Source: Paracoccus zhejiangensis (lineage in GTDB: Bacteria; Pseudomonadota; Alphaproteobacteria; Rhodobacterales; Rhodobacteraceae). Taken from it: a DNA stretch of 64,000 bases. Where the stretch lies: the NCBI RefSeq assembly GCF_002847445.1, contig NZ_CP025430.1, positions 3,344,501-3,408,500 of the forward strand, in the 5' to 3' direction. Shown piece after piece: positions 16,575-25,192 of the stretch (the first letter of the stretch is position 1; each line of letters starts with the position of its first letter). A model generated the notes under the pieces. The model ran no database searches. It was not told the origin of the DNA and worked only from the letters and a program-made list of their open reading frames with translations. Position numbers and translations under genes: made by a program.

Positions 16575-17297
16575 ATGACCCGTGACCCGACGCCCGGCGC
16601 GCAGGCAGATGGTCCGGCGCTGCTGGCCCTGATGCAACTGTCGGACACGGCGCTGCCCATCGGGCGTCATGCCCATGCCCTGGGACTCGAGCGCCTGCTG
16701 CGGGACGGTCGGGTGCCCGACGAAAAGCGTCTTCGGCAGATCGTCGTCTCGGCACTGATGCAGGGAGGCGCCCGCTGCGACGGGGCGGCGGCATCCCTTG
16801 CGCATCAGGCCCTGACTTCCGGGAACGGGTCCCGGTTGCTGGCCATCGACGCCCGGCTCGATTGCCTGAAGTTGACCGATGCGGCGCAGGCGGCCTCCCG
16901 GCGATGCGGTCGCAGGCTGGCGGGGCTCGCGCCCTCGCTGTCGCGCGACGCGGTGCTGGCGGACTATGCAGCGGCCATCGCCGCGGGCCGCAGCCCCGGC
17001 CATCTGGCGGTGATCTCGGCGGCAATTTTGGCAGCCTGCGGCGTTTCCCGCCCGGCGGCGGTTCTGATGGAAATGCGGGGCATCGCCACGATGATCCTGT
17101 CGGCGGCGGTGCGTCTGGACATTCTGCCTGCGGCGGCGTCGCAGGCGATGCTCGCCAGCCTTGCGCCCGAGATACTGGCGGCCAGCCGGATCGCCCTGGC
17201 GACCGCGCTGGACGAGATGGAATGCAGCGCAGCCGCCGTGATCGAGACGGCCGTCATGCGCCATGCGCGGGACCACGGCCGTCTGTTCGCCACATGA
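16575..17297 (+). CDS. ureF: Urease accessory protein UreF
   Basis: A 240-residue all-helical protein. LMQLSDTALPIGRHAHALGLE near residue 19 matches the UreF signature (LLQLxDSxxPxGxFxxSxGLE), and the end MRHARDHGRLFAT resembles typical UreF C-termini. UreF works with UreD and UreG as the GTPase-linked activation complex. ureG and ureABC are not seen nearby, so the cluster is partial. The sequence keeps an intact frame and possibly acts with partners elsewhere in the genome. Confidence 0.8.
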   Translation: MTRDPTPGAQADGPALLALMQLSDTALPIGRHAHALGLERLLRDGRVPDEKRLRQIVVSALMQGGARCDGAAASLAHQALTSGNGSRLLAIDARLDCLKLTDAAQAASRRCGRRLAGLAPSLSRDAVLADYAAAIAAGRSPGHLAVISAAILAACGVSRPAAVLMEMRGIATMILSAAVRLDILPAAASQAMLASLAPEILAASRIALATALDEMECSAAAVIETAVMRHARDHGRLFAT

Positions 17298-17336
17298 ATA
17301 CCGCAATGAATCAAGGATCGGCACGGAGTAACCGGA

Positions 17337-18881
17337 ATGGATGAGAGACATGTTCTGCGCGTGGCGCTGGACTGGGAGGTGGACGGGATCGACCCGCCCC
17401 GGTCCTTCGGCGGCTGGAATACGGGCCGCGTGGTCCAGCAGACCCATGAAAGCCTGATGGAGGACGATTTCGACACCGCTCCGGTAAATCCGGGCCAGCC
17501 GACCGCAATCGTTCCGCGTCTGGCCCAAAGCTGCGATGTCTCGGACGACGCCCGCCGGTTCCTGTTCCGTCTGCGTCCCGGCATCCGCTTTCACGATGGC
17601 GCACCGCTCGATGCCGAAGCCGTGGTCCTGAACTACGCCCGCCTCTGCGATCCGGCATCGCCCATGTTTTCACCCGAGGCGGCCGATCTGAACCGCGCGG
17701 CGGCGGAACTGATCGCGAAGGTCCGGGCAGTCGATTCCCTGACGGTCGAGATCACGCTGACGCAGCCGTCGCCGGAATTCCTGCGCTACATGACGCAGGA
17801 GGACGCGCCGGGCGCGCAGTCGCTGGTCAGTCCACTGGCGCTGAAGCGTTTCGGTCCCGACGGATGCGTCGACCGCGCGCCCGGAACCGGCGCGTTCCGC
17901 TTTCATCGGCGCTTCGACACGCCCCATGGCTCAGGGGTCGAACTGGTGCGGAACGACGATTACTGGGGCGGTCGGCCAAGGCTCTCGGGGATACGCTTTC
18001 TGCCCTTTCCCGATCCGGGCGACCGGGTCAGGGCGCTGACCGAGGGGCGGGTGGATATGGCCTACAGCCTCGAAGGCGCCGATCTCGCGGAACTGGCCGC
18101 GCAGGGCTTCAGGATTCCAGAATACCATCCACCCTATATCTGGTATCTGGTCTTCAACCTGCGCGATCCGCAGATGGCCGATATCAGGGTCCGCCGCGCC
18201 ATCGCCCATGCGGTCGACCGTGAGGCCCTGTGCGCGAAACTGTTTCCCGGGGCTGCGGTCCCGGCATTCGGCATGTTGCCCCCCGGCTCGCCGTCCCATG
18301 ATCCGCAAGCCGAGGATCTCTATCCCCATGATCCGGATCGCGCCCGTGCGCTTCTTGCCGAAGCGGGCACACCAGAGGGGTTGACGCTGCACGCGCTTGG
18401 GGCGCGCGCGGGCTCGGCCCAACTCGATCCCGGCGCGATCTACCGGCAGATTGAACGGGATCTCGCCGCGGTCGGTGTCAGGCTGAAGATGACGCTTCGT
18501 CCCGATTGGGTCGGCTATTGCAACGAATGGCGGCAGGGCGCGGCATCGGGCGTCTCTTTCAGCGAGATGAGTTGGGCGATGTCCAGCGACCTGTGGCTGC
18601 GGCAGGTCCTGCACAGCCGCAACGCCTCGCCGACGGGATTCAATGCGGGCTATGCGAGCGATCCGCTTCTGGATGATCTGCTTGATCGTGCAGCGGGAAC
18701 GCTTGCTGATGCCGAACGCATGCGGCTGTATCGGCAGGCCGACAGGCGCGTCATGGAGGAACTTCCGGTTCTGCCGCTGCTGAATACGCGCCGGGGCATG
18801 GTCGCGTTCTCGGGTCGGGTGAAGGGGCTGGTTTCCATAAGCCAGTGCTGGCACGATTTGCGCGGAGTCCATCTCGATTAG
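17337..18881 (+). CDS. Family-5 ABC substrate-binding protein (peptide/nickel type) without signal peptide
   Basis: A 514-residue SBP_bac_5 protein: FLFRLRPGIRFHDGAPLDAE near residue 75, APGTGAFRFHRRF near 183, VRNDDYWGGRP near 200 and DIRVRRAIAHAVDREALC near 280 are the family signatures shared with OppA, DppA and NikA. The N-terminus begins MDERHVLRVALDWEVDG, that is, at the first strand of the mature domain; no hydrophobic export signal is present and the frame is bounded upstream by the ureF stop. It may be cytoplasmic, may have lost its signal, or its true start lies in another frame. Position after ureF hints at nickel, but this is not shown. Confidence 0.7.
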   Translation: MDERHVLRVALDWEVDGIDPPRSFGGWNTGRVVQQTHESLMEDDFDTAPVNPGQPTAIVPRLAQSCDVSDDARRFLFRLRPGIRFHDGAPLDAEAVVLNYARLCDPASPMFSPEAADLNRAAAELIAKVRAVDSLTVEITLTQPSPEFLRYMTQEDAPGAQSLVSPLALKRFGPDGCVDRAPGTGAFRFHRRFDTPHGSGVELVRNDDYWGGRPRLSGIRFLPFPDPGDRVRALTEGRVDMAYSLEGADLAELAAQGFRIPEYHPPYIWYLVFNLRDPQMADIRVRRAIAHAVDREALCAKLFPGAAVPAFGMLPPGSPSHDPQAEDLYPHDPDRARALLAEAGTPEGLTLHALGARAGSAQLDPGAIYRQIERDLAAVGVRLKMTLRPDWVGYCNEWRQGAASGVSFSEMSWAMSSDLWLRQVLHSRNASPTGFNAGYASDPLLDDLLDRAAGTLADAERMRLYRQADRRVMEELPVLPLLNTRRGMVAFSGRVKGLVSISQCWHDLRGVHLD

Positions 18882-19109
18882 CAGATGACTACTTCAGGCT
18901 TTTCCACCCATGAATCCGGCGTAGACCATAGTGACCGTGCCGCGCGGCACGAATGATTATCGATGCAGTCGTCATGTTGGCGCCCATTGCCGTCAGATAT
19001 GGCCGCCCGAAACGGTCTCGGGATATGGGATCATTGTGCTTAGCATTACAGTTGCGTTTTCACCCGACCGCTGAACCAGTGGGCTACCATGATGTGGATG
19101 AGGTCATGG

Positions 19110-19262
19110 ATGTCGGGATTGCCTGTCGAGGAAACGCTTGAACTGAGGGCTTCGTCGCTTCCGGACGTGAAGCCGCGGATGCGGGTGCTGTTCACGCAGG
19201 ACCGGGTTGCGGCATCGGCGGGGCAGTTTCTCGATGGCTTGCTTGGGAACGAACGGCGCAAG
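19110..19262 (+). pseudogene. IS701-like transposase, N-terminal fragment
   Basis: About 50 residues (LPDVKPRMRVLFTQDRVAAS, then AGQFLDGLLGNERRKT) match the start of IS701/IS4-type DDE transposases. Homology ends abruptly at about 19262, where the IS3-family sequence begins. It is a non-functional remnant. Confidence 0.6.
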
Positions 19263-19361
19263 ACTGATCCGCCCCCCGTTGAACGGGTCCACCTTGAAGT
19301 CTGGTTTTGACCATGAAGGAGGACCACCACGGCACAGAAGCGACACAAGCCCGATGAGATC

Positions 19362-19607
19362 GTGACGAAGCTGCGGCAGGTTGAAGTGCTGCGCGGCCAG
19401 GGGATGGCGATGGCGGATGCGGTGCGCCAGATCGGAGTTTCCGAACTGACCTATTACAGGTGGCGCAAACAGTATGGCGGCATGAGCCGCGATCAGCTTC
19501 GCCAGTTGAAGGAGCTTCAAAAGGAGAACGAGCGGCTGCGCAAGGCGGTGGCCGATCTGACGCTGGACAAGCTGATCCTGACGGAGGCGGCACGGGGAAA
19601 CTTTTGA
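19362..19607 (+). CDS. IS3-family transposase OrfA
   Basis: 81 residues from the GTG at 19362: HTH segment (VRQIGVSELTYYRWRKQYGG) followed by a leucine-rich coiled region (KELQKENERLRKAVADLTLD), typical of IS3 OrfA. Reading could begin 11 codons earlier at an ACG (19329) after AGGAGGA, where related elements would have ATG (QKRHKPDEIVTKLR follows), so the natural start codon appears mutated. It normally forms an OrfAB fusion by frameshifting. Confidence 0.75.
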   Translation: MTKLRQVEVLRGQGMAMADAVRQIGVSELTYYRWRKQYGGMSRDQLRQLKELQKENERLRKAVADLTLDKLILTEAARGNF

Positions 19608-20002
19608 GCCCCTCGCGCCGCCGGGCCTGCATCGACCACGTTCGCACTGTCCTGCCGCGCTTGTCGGAGCGCCGGGTGTGCCGCGTGGTGGGGCAGCACC
19701 GCTCCACGCAGCGCCGCATTCCCCGCGGCCGGGACGACGAGTGGCAACTGACCGAGGACATCGTTGCACTGGCCCGCCGCTATGGCCGCTACGGCTATCG
19801 CGAGATCGCCGAACTCCTGCGCAGCCAGGCGGGTTGGGTCGTCAACGACAAGCGGGTCGAGCGGATCTGGCGGCAAGAAGGGCTGAAGGTTCCGGCGAAA
19901 CAACCGAAGCGAGGCCGGCTCTGGCTCGCCGACGGATCATGTATCCGCCTGCGCGCCGAACGGTCCAACCGTGTCTGGTTCTACGACGTCGTCGAGGAGT
20001 GA
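19604..20002 (+). pseudogene. IS3-family transposase OrfB fragment
   Basis: About 132 residues of OrfB N-terminal region (SERRVCRVVGQHRSTQR, RYGYREIAELLRSQ, KRVERIWRQEGLKVP, NRVWFYDVVEE). The stop at 20000-20002 arises from inserted sequence. Downstream, the native continuation PHDGRKYCILNVID appears in another frame and then ends. The DDE catalytic core is absent, so it is inactive. Confidence 0.75.
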
Positions 20003-20010
20003 GGAGGATC

Positions 20011-20037
20011 GGAAAACAGTCCGGGGGACTGTTTTCC
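20011..20037. repeat. Perfect 12-bp inverted repeat inserted in OrfB
   Basis: GGAAAACAGTCC (20011-20022), a GGG loop, and the exact inverse GGACTGTTTTCC (20026-20037). It lies within about 40-45 bp that interrupts the OrfB reading frame between DVVE and HDGRK. It looks like a small mobile palindromic repeat. Confidence 0.7.
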
Positions 20038-20189
20038 CGACGAACACCCCATGATGGAAGGAAGTATTGCATTCTCAACGTGATCGACGGGGTCTGCGGC
20101 AGCAGGCTGGGCCAGAACATTGCACTGGTCACGACCGATTTCGTCAGCGCCGCCGTGCCGCTGTCCAGATCCGCCGCCTGAACTGAGCC

Positions 20190-20345
20190 GGCGAGATACC
20201 CGATGGCCGGGCCGGATCGGGGCGCACGGATGGCCGTAGACGTGCAGGCGCGCGACGCCGCCGTCGGGATAGCTATGCAGCCGCCGATGGCTGTAGGTGC
20301 CCCGATCTGCGCAGTCCAGATAGTGATCCATGAGGCGCAGTTCAG
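20190..20345 (-). pseudogene. Allantoicase-like fragment
   Basis: The reverse strand reads CADRGTYSHRRLHSYPDGGV followed by ARLHVYG, resembling the allantoicase motif THxRLNxxPDGGVARLRVYG. Only about 50 residues remain, with the frame running into unrelated sequence beyond the IS3 remnant. Allantoicase yields ureidoglycolate and urea in purine breakdown, which fits the local purine and urea theme. The identification rests on one motif. Confidence 0.5.
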
Positions 20346-20396
20346 GGCATCTCGACGCGCTCGGTCGACGGCTTGATCAAAGCGAGGGCAAGGTTG

Positions 20397-21476
20397 TCAA
20401 TTCGCGGTCAGCCATGCACCGAAGCGTTCCGCCAGTTCCATCTCGTGATCGACCCAGAAGTCGTAGGATGAACCAAGCGCGTTCGTCATATTATCGGGAT
20501 TGGTCGGCATATGCGGACCCATCTCGGTCTGGCCATCGTGATAGAGCCCCACCAGCCCGGCCGAGGATCGCCGGGCCGGGCCATAGCTGATCCATTGTGC
20601 CTGATCGGCCAGTCGCCGGGTATCGGTGGCGAATTTGATGAATTCCAGCGCCCCCTCGGGGTTCGGTGCCCCGACCGGGATGGCGAAAAGGTTGTATTCG
20701 TAGACCTGCCCGTCCCAGACGATTTCGAAGGGTTTGCCCTCGGACACGGCGGCGTTGAAGATCCGGCCATTATAGGCAGCGGTCATCACCACCTCGCCAT
20801 CGGCCAGAAGCTGCGGCGGCTGGGCGCCGGTTTCCCACCAGACGACATCGCGCTTGATGCTGTCCAGCTTGGCGAAGGCGCGGTCGATGCCCTGATCGGT
20901 GGACAGCAGGTCATAGACCTGATCCGCTGGCACTCCGTCGCCCATCAGCGCCATTTCCAGCAACGCCTTGGGCGCCTTCTTCAAGCCGCGCTTGCCGGGG
21001 AACCTGTCGGTGTCGAAGAAATCGGCGATGGTCCGCGGCGCATCGCCCTCGGCGAATTTCGTCCTGTCATAGGCGTAGATCGTGGAGAAGACGATCGAGC
21101 CGATTGCGCATTCGCTCAGGCCCTGCGGCAGGAAATCCTCGGTCGCGGGGGTGCCGTCGGGGGCCGGCGGCAGCACGGCCGGGTCGATTTCCTCCAGCAT
21201 ACCCTCATCGCAAAGGCGGATTGCATCGGCATATTCCACATCGACCACATCGGCGGTGACATTGCCCGCCTCGACCTGCGCCTTGATCGGCGTCGCGGGG
21301 TTGTCGCTGTCCACCGAAATTACACCGATGCCGGTCTGGGCGGTGAAGGGCTTGTGATAGGCCTCGACCTGGCTGTGGGCATAGGTGCCGCCCCAGGAAA
21401 TGATGGTGATGCTTTCCGCCATGCCGGCGGTCGCGATGAGCGTCAGGGCCGTCGAAAGGCTGAGACATGTCTTCAT
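20397..21476 (-). CDS. PotD-like extracellular solute-binding protein (creatine locus)
   Basis: A 359-residue periplasmic protein with a signal peptide (cleavage near GMAES) and the family opening ITIISWGGTYAHSQ. The spermidine/putrescine-type fold is supported by DVVDVEYADAIRLCDEGMLE, DFFDTDRFPGKRG and VWWETGAQPPQLLADGEV. It lies downstream of creatinase on the same strand, with 122 nt and a strong hairpin between them. The context suggests it binds creatine or a related guanidino compound for an ABC importer whose membrane genes are not in this window. Ligand unproven. Confidence 0.8.
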   Translation of the reverse strand: MKTCLSLSTALTLIATAGMAESITIISWGGTYAHSQVEAYHKPFTAQTGIGVISVDSDNPATPIKAQVEAGNVTADVVDVEYADAIRLCDEGMLEEIDPAVLPPAPDGTPATEDFLPQGLSECAIGSIVFSTIYAYDRTKFAEGDAPRTIADFFDTDRFPGKRGLKKAPKALLEMALMGDGVPADQVYDLLSTDQGIDRAFAKLDSIKRDVVWWETGAQPPQLLADGEVVMTAAYNGRIFNAAVSEGKPFEIVWDGQVYEYNLFAIPVGAPNPEGALEFIKFATDTRRLADQAQWISYGPARRSSAGLVGLYHDGQTEMGPHMPTNPDNMTNALGSSYDFWVDHEMELAERFGAWLTAN

Positions 21477-21566
21477 GGTTCTGGTTTCCCTGTTGGATGT
21501 TGTCGGTTGTCATTGGCCGCGTCACGCGCGGCGGGCGGCCCTTCGTTCGGGACCGTTGAAACGACA

Positions 21567-21589
21567 GGGGGCGCCGTCGCGGCGCCCCC
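21567..21589 (-). promoter_or_regulatory. Strong GC hairpin between creatinase and binding-protein genes
   Basis: GGGGGCGCC (21567-21575) and GGCGCCCCC (21581-21589) are perfect inverse repeats with a 5-nt loop. On the plus strand a T tract follows, but genes on both sides run minus, where it would act as an intercistronic stabiliser or partial terminator that sets different levels of the two products. Confidence 0.45.
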
Positions 21590-21598
21590 CGTTTTTCC

Positions 21599-22831
21599 CT
21601 AGCAGGCGACTTTCGCCCCATGGTCTACGATCAGATGTTCGGGGCCATAGGGGAAGCCGGTGATGTTGCGGTTGCCGGTCTCGGTCAGGACCAGAATGTC
21701 ATGTTCGCGATAGCCGCCGGCGCCGGGCATTCCCTCGGGGATGGTGATCATCGGCTCCATGCTGACGACCATGCCCGGCTCCAGCACCGTGTCGCAGTCC
21801 TCGCGCAGTTCCAGCCCGGCCTCGCGCCCATAGTAATGGCACAGCACCCCGAAGCTGTGGCCATAGCCGAAGCTGCGATATTGCAGCAGGTCTTCGGCGG
21901 CATAGATCTCGTTCAGCTCTTTCGCGATGTCGCTGCAGCGATTGCCCGGCACCAGCAATTCCTTGCCCCGGTCATGGACTTTGCAGTTCAGCGCCCACAG
22001 GCGCAGATGCGCGTTGCTGGCGGTTTCGGCGAACAGCGTGCGCTCCAGCGCGACATAGTAACCGGCGACCATCGGAAAACAGTTCAGCGACAGGATGTCG
22101 CCGCGTTCGATCCGTCGCGAGGTGACGGGATTATGGGCGCCGTCGGTGTTCAGGCCGGACTGGAACCATGTCCATGTGTCCAGCAATTCCGCATGTGGCC
22201 AGGTGCGGGCGATCTCGCGCACCATGGTCGCGGTGGAATGCAGCGCGACCTCGTGTTCCGGCACGCCGACCTGCACCGCCTCGACCACCGCCGCGCCGCC
22301 AAGATCGGCGATGGCGGTCATCTTCTCGATATGCGCGATCTCCTCGGGTGACTTGACCATCCGCAGCCGCATCGCGGGCTGGGCGATATCGACGAATTCC
22401 ATCTGGGGAAATTCCGCCTTCAACAGGTTCAGCAGGTCGATATTCACATGGTCGAACTCGATCCCCAGCCGCCGGACGCCGCCGGTCAGCTGCCGGATGG
22501 CATGGAAGTAATTGTCCTTGCGCCAGTCGGTATAGGTTAGGTTGCGCCCGCCGAAGGTGCGCCGCCAGGGCTGGCCGCCATCGATCCCGGCGCTGATCGA
22601 GGTCATCGCCTGATGATCCACCAGCAACCCGTAGCGGCGCCCGAACTGGCAATAGAGAAAGTCCGAATAATAGTTGATATTGTGATAGCTGGTGAACAGC
22701 GCCGCGTCGATTTCCGTGCCGGCCATGGCTGTGCGAAGGGCATCCAGCCGCCGCTGCATCTCCGCCTGCGTGAAGGTGGGCCGCACCTGTGCGCCATTGC
22801 CGACATAGTTCTGAAGCCGTTCGCGTTCCAT
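21599..22831 (-). CDS. Creatinase (creatine amidinohydrolase)
   Basis: A 410-residue pita-bread-fold enzyme very like Pseudomonas creatinase along its length: FTSYHNINYYSDFLYCQFGR, then IDGGQPWRRTFGG, MDTWTWFQSG-type LLDTWTWFQSGLNTDGAHN, ILSLNCFPMVAGYYVALERT, and VVSMEPMITIPEGMPGAGGY. The His of GAHNPVT and the Glu residues of ALERT and SMEPM correspond to the active site. It hydrolyses creatine to sarcosine and urea. Homologous creatinases are about 403 residues, so it appears complete. It is divergent from a LysR gene at 22939. Confidence 0.92.
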   Translation of the reverse strand: MERERLQNYVGNGAQVRPTFTQAEMQRRLDALRTAMAGTEIDAALFTSYHNINYYSDFLYCQFGRRYGLLVDHQAMTSISAGIDGGQPWRRTFGGRNLTYTDWRKDNYFHAIRQLTGGVRRLGIEFDHVNIDLLNLLKAEFPQMEFVDIAQPAMRLRMVKSPEEIAHIEKMTAIADLGGAAVVEAVQVGVPEHEVALHSTATMVREIARTWPHAELLDTWTWFQSGLNTDGAHNPVTSRRIERGDILSLNCFPMVAGYYVALERTLFAETASNAHLRLWALNCKVHDRGKELLVPGNRCSDIAKELNEIYAAEDLLQYRSFGYGHSFGVLCHYYGREAGLELREDCDTVLEPGMVVSMEPMITIPEGMPGAGGYREHDILVLTETGNRNITGFPYGPEHLIVDHGAKVAC

Positions 22832-22938
22832 GCGCTGATCCTGTGATTGACGCCCCGACCGGGCTGGCAGCCCCGACAGTCCGCCGAAGCCGGGGTCTTG
22901 TCAAAAGAGGCTTTCTCAAGGCAAGATGAGGAAAATTC

Positions 22939-23862
22939 ATGTACATGCCGATGTCCGCGCTTCCTTCGCTCAACGCCCTCCGCGCCTTCGAGGCGGTGGT
23001 TCGCACCGGATCCTTCCGCGCTGCCGCCGAGGCGCTGTTCGTGACGCAAAGCGCGATAAGCCATCAAATCAGGCAACTTGAGGAATATTTCGGCACGCCG
23101 CTTTTCGCGCGCGACGGCAACCGCCCGCGCCCCTTGCCCCATGCCGAGGAACTGGCCCGCAGGCTTTCCCTGTCCTTCGCCGAGATGACGGCGGCCTGCC
23201 AGACGATAAAGGAGCGCAGAATTTCTCAACCACTTGTCATCGCGGCCATTCCCTCGGTCGCGGTGTGCTGGCTCATTCCCCGGCTGGCGCGCTTCCGCGA
23301 GGCCCATCCCGAACTCGAGATCCGCATCATCTATGCCATGCATGGCCGCGACATCGATTTCCACGATGTCCATCTGGCCTTCGTCTTCGCCAGGGGCATG
23401 CCCGCGCTGCCCGGAATCACGGCAGAGCCCTTCCTGCCCGGCGACTCGGTCCCGGTCTGCAGCCCGCCGGTGGCCGCGCGGCTGGGGCAGGGCGATCGCG
23501 CCGGTGCCATTGCGGCGCTTGGGCTGCTGCATGACACCGATCTGTCGGGCTGGCAGTCATGGTTCGCCCGAGCAGGCGCGGGCGATCACCCGCCACCCGC
23601 CGGACCGGTCTTCGAGGATTTCAACCTGCTGCGCGCGGCGACGCTTTCGGGACAGGGGGTGGCGCTCTGTCCCGAAGCCATGATCCGGGACGATCTCGAC
23701 GCTGGCCATCTCGTATGCCTGTCGCAGACTAGTGTGCTGGAGGAGTTCGGCTATTATCTGCTCTGGGGACCGCTGACCGTCAGTTCCATGCAATCAAACG
23801 CCAAGACTTTTCGGGATTGGGTCTTTGTCGAGCGCGATGGCGCGGATCAAACGGCCCACTGA
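22939..23862 (+). CDS. LysR-family regulator of the creatinase locus
   Basis: A 307-residue LysR protein of the GcvA-like group: HTH ALRAFEAVVRTGSFRAAAEA plus TQSAISHQIRQLEEYFGTPL, then a periplasmic-binding-type effector domain (IAAIPSVAVCWLIPRLARFR). It is transcribed divergently from creatinase with 107 nt between, the classical arrangement for a LysR regulator and its target. Likely senses creatine or a downstream product; this is inferred from position. The Met at 22939 lies before two further in-frame Met codons. Confidence 0.88.
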   Translation: MYMPMSALPSLNALRAFEAVVRTGSFRAAAEALFVTQSAISHQIRQLEEYFGTPLFARDGNRPRPLPHAEELARRLSLSFAEMTAACQTIKERRISQPLVIAAIPSVAVCWLIPRLARFREAHPELEIRIIYAMHGRDIDFHDVHLAFVFARGMPALPGITAEPFLPGDSVPVCSPPVAARLGQGDRAGAIAALGLLHDTDLSGWQSWFARAGAGDHPPPAGPVFEDFNLLRAATLSGQGVALCPEAMIRDDLDAGHLVCLSQTSVLEEFGYYLLWGPLTVSSMQSNAKTFRDWVFVERDGADQTAH

Positions 23863-24147
23863 AGCTGGCTAACTCGCGCCTCCGGCGGCATCGTCTGCCG
23901 TTCTTCGTGGCGTGGAGTCGCCCGGGAAATGACTTGAAGAGCGGCGTCCATGGGCGGAACTGGCATGACGGGTGGGGCGTTGATGCCAGTCTTGGCCATC
24001 AAGCGGTGCGAGGGAGACCCTCATGCAGAAGAACAAGGCTCGTCCTCACCCTCGTGGTCTCCGATCTCGACCGCCGGCGATCTCTGCGGCAGCACGCCTG
24101 GCCTCGGGTTCGGACGGCAGCATCCTGACGACGAAAGGACGTTGACG
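23863..24147 (+). other. Intergenic region before the DUF899 gene
   Basis: No convincing gene. A 40-codon open frame (24023-24145) ends 2 nt before the DUF899 start but has no recognisable features. AAAGGA upstream of 24148 serves as ribosome site. Confidence 0.4.
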
Positions 24148-24843
24148 ATGACCGAAACGCTCAGCCCCGCCGATGAACTCGCCGCGCTGAAGCCGGCCAC
24201 CTGGCCGAACGAGAGCGCCGAGTATCGCAAGGCACGCACCGCGCAGCTCGATCTCCTCGACGAGCAGCGCCGCCATATCCAGCGGGTCGCGGCCCGGCGC
24301 CGCGCCTTGCCGCCGGGGGGCGAGGTTCCGCAGGATTATCGCTTCGAGGGTGCGGACGGGTCGGTCACACTGTCGCGGATGTTCGGCGACCACGACACGT
24401 TGATCATCTACTGCATGATGTATGGGCCAGAGCGCAAGGCCGGCTGCCCGATGTGTTCGGCCATGCTCGATGCCTGGGACGGCGAGGCCCGCCATATCCA
24501 GAAGCGCGCGGCCCTGGCGGTCGTCGCCGGCTCGCCGATCGCGCGCATTCTCGACTATGCGCGCGATCGCGGCTGGACGGGCCTGCAATTCTACAGCGAT
24601 CCGTCTGGCGACTTCTGGGCCGACTACAATCACGATCGCGACGCCGACGACCCGGCCTATGTGGTCTTTCGCCGGGATCCTGACGGCACCCTGCGCCATT
24701 TCTATTCGGCGGAGGGCGGCACCGAGATCGCCGATCCCGGCCAGGATCCGCACAACGCGCCGGACATGAACCCGCTCTGGGTGTTGCGCGACACGACGCC
24801 CGAGGGCCGCGGCGCGGAGTGGTATCCCAGGCTCGACGACTGA
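24148..24843 (+). CDS. DUF899 thioredoxin-like protein
   Basis: A 231-residue member of the DUF899 family: ARRRALPPGGEVPQDYRFEG near 50, LIIYCMMYGPERKAGCPMCS near 88-107, and FWADYN, with a C-terminal PLWVLRDTTPEGRG. The CPMC motif in a thioredoxin-like context suggests redox activity, but no function is established for the family. An upstream frame extension from 23950 has no ribosome site and was dropped. No operon partner is intact: the downstream genes are pseudogenes. Confidence 0.85.
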   Translation: MTETLSPADELAALKPATWPNESAEYRKARTAQLDLLDEQRRHIQRVAARRRALPPGGEVPQDYRFEGADGSVTLSRMFGDHDTLIIYCMMYGPERKAGCPMCSAMLDAWDGEARHIQKRAALAVVAGSPIARILDYARDRGWTGLQFYSDPSGDFWADYNHDRDADDPAYVVFRRDPDGTLRHFYSAEGGTEIADPGQDPHNAPDMNPLWVLRDTTPEGRGAEWYPRLDD

Positions 24844-24870
24844 CGCCCATGCGCATGATCGGAGCCGTCC

Positions 24871-25190
24871 ATGCCCCCCACGATCTCCGCGTTCGAGAAA
24901 TCGCCCGATGAGGGTCGGGGGCTGGCGCGTGACATGCGCGTGCGCTGGGCGCTTGAAGAGGTGGGACAGCCTTATGACGTTCGTCTTCTTTCGTTCGAGG
25001 AGATGAAGGAGCCCGCTCATCTGGCGCTGCATCCGTTCGGGCAGATCCCGACCTATGAGGACGGCGAGCTTGCCCTGTTCGATCAGGGGCGATCATCCTC
25101 CATATCGCCGAGCACCACCCGGGCCTGCTGCCGGATGAGGCAAGTGCGAGAGCGCGCGCGATCGCCTGGATGTTCGCCGCGCTCAACTCT
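24871..25190 (+). pseudogene. Glutathione S-transferase remnant with frameshift
   Basis: The N-terminal thioredoxin-like domain is readable (ARDMRVRWALEEVGQPYDVR, HPFGQIPTYEDGELALFDQG). After about 25087 the natural continuation (AIILHIAEHHPGLLPDEASA) is found one frame away, indicating a 1-nt deletion. Homology then breaks at about 25190, where hipA sequence begins. It is unrelated to the operonic GSTs at 1-3949. Confidence 0.7.
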
Positions 25191-25192
25191 CT

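Larger units (their letters stand above)
19263..20095 (+). mobile_element. IS3-family element, disrupted and 3'-truncated
   Basis: It contains orfA and part of orfB of an IS3-type element. orfB is broken by a hairpin-containing insertion at about 20000-20045 and homology stops near 20095 after the VID residues of orfB. The left boundary is placed where IS701 similarity ends. The rest of the transposase core is missing, so it cannot move by itself. Confidence 0.7.

Noticed and set aside
18937..18950. Palindrome GTGCCGCGCGGCAC after the binding-protein gene as a terminator
   Set aside because: No T tract follows and the stem is short; chance palindrome in GC-rich DNA is possible.
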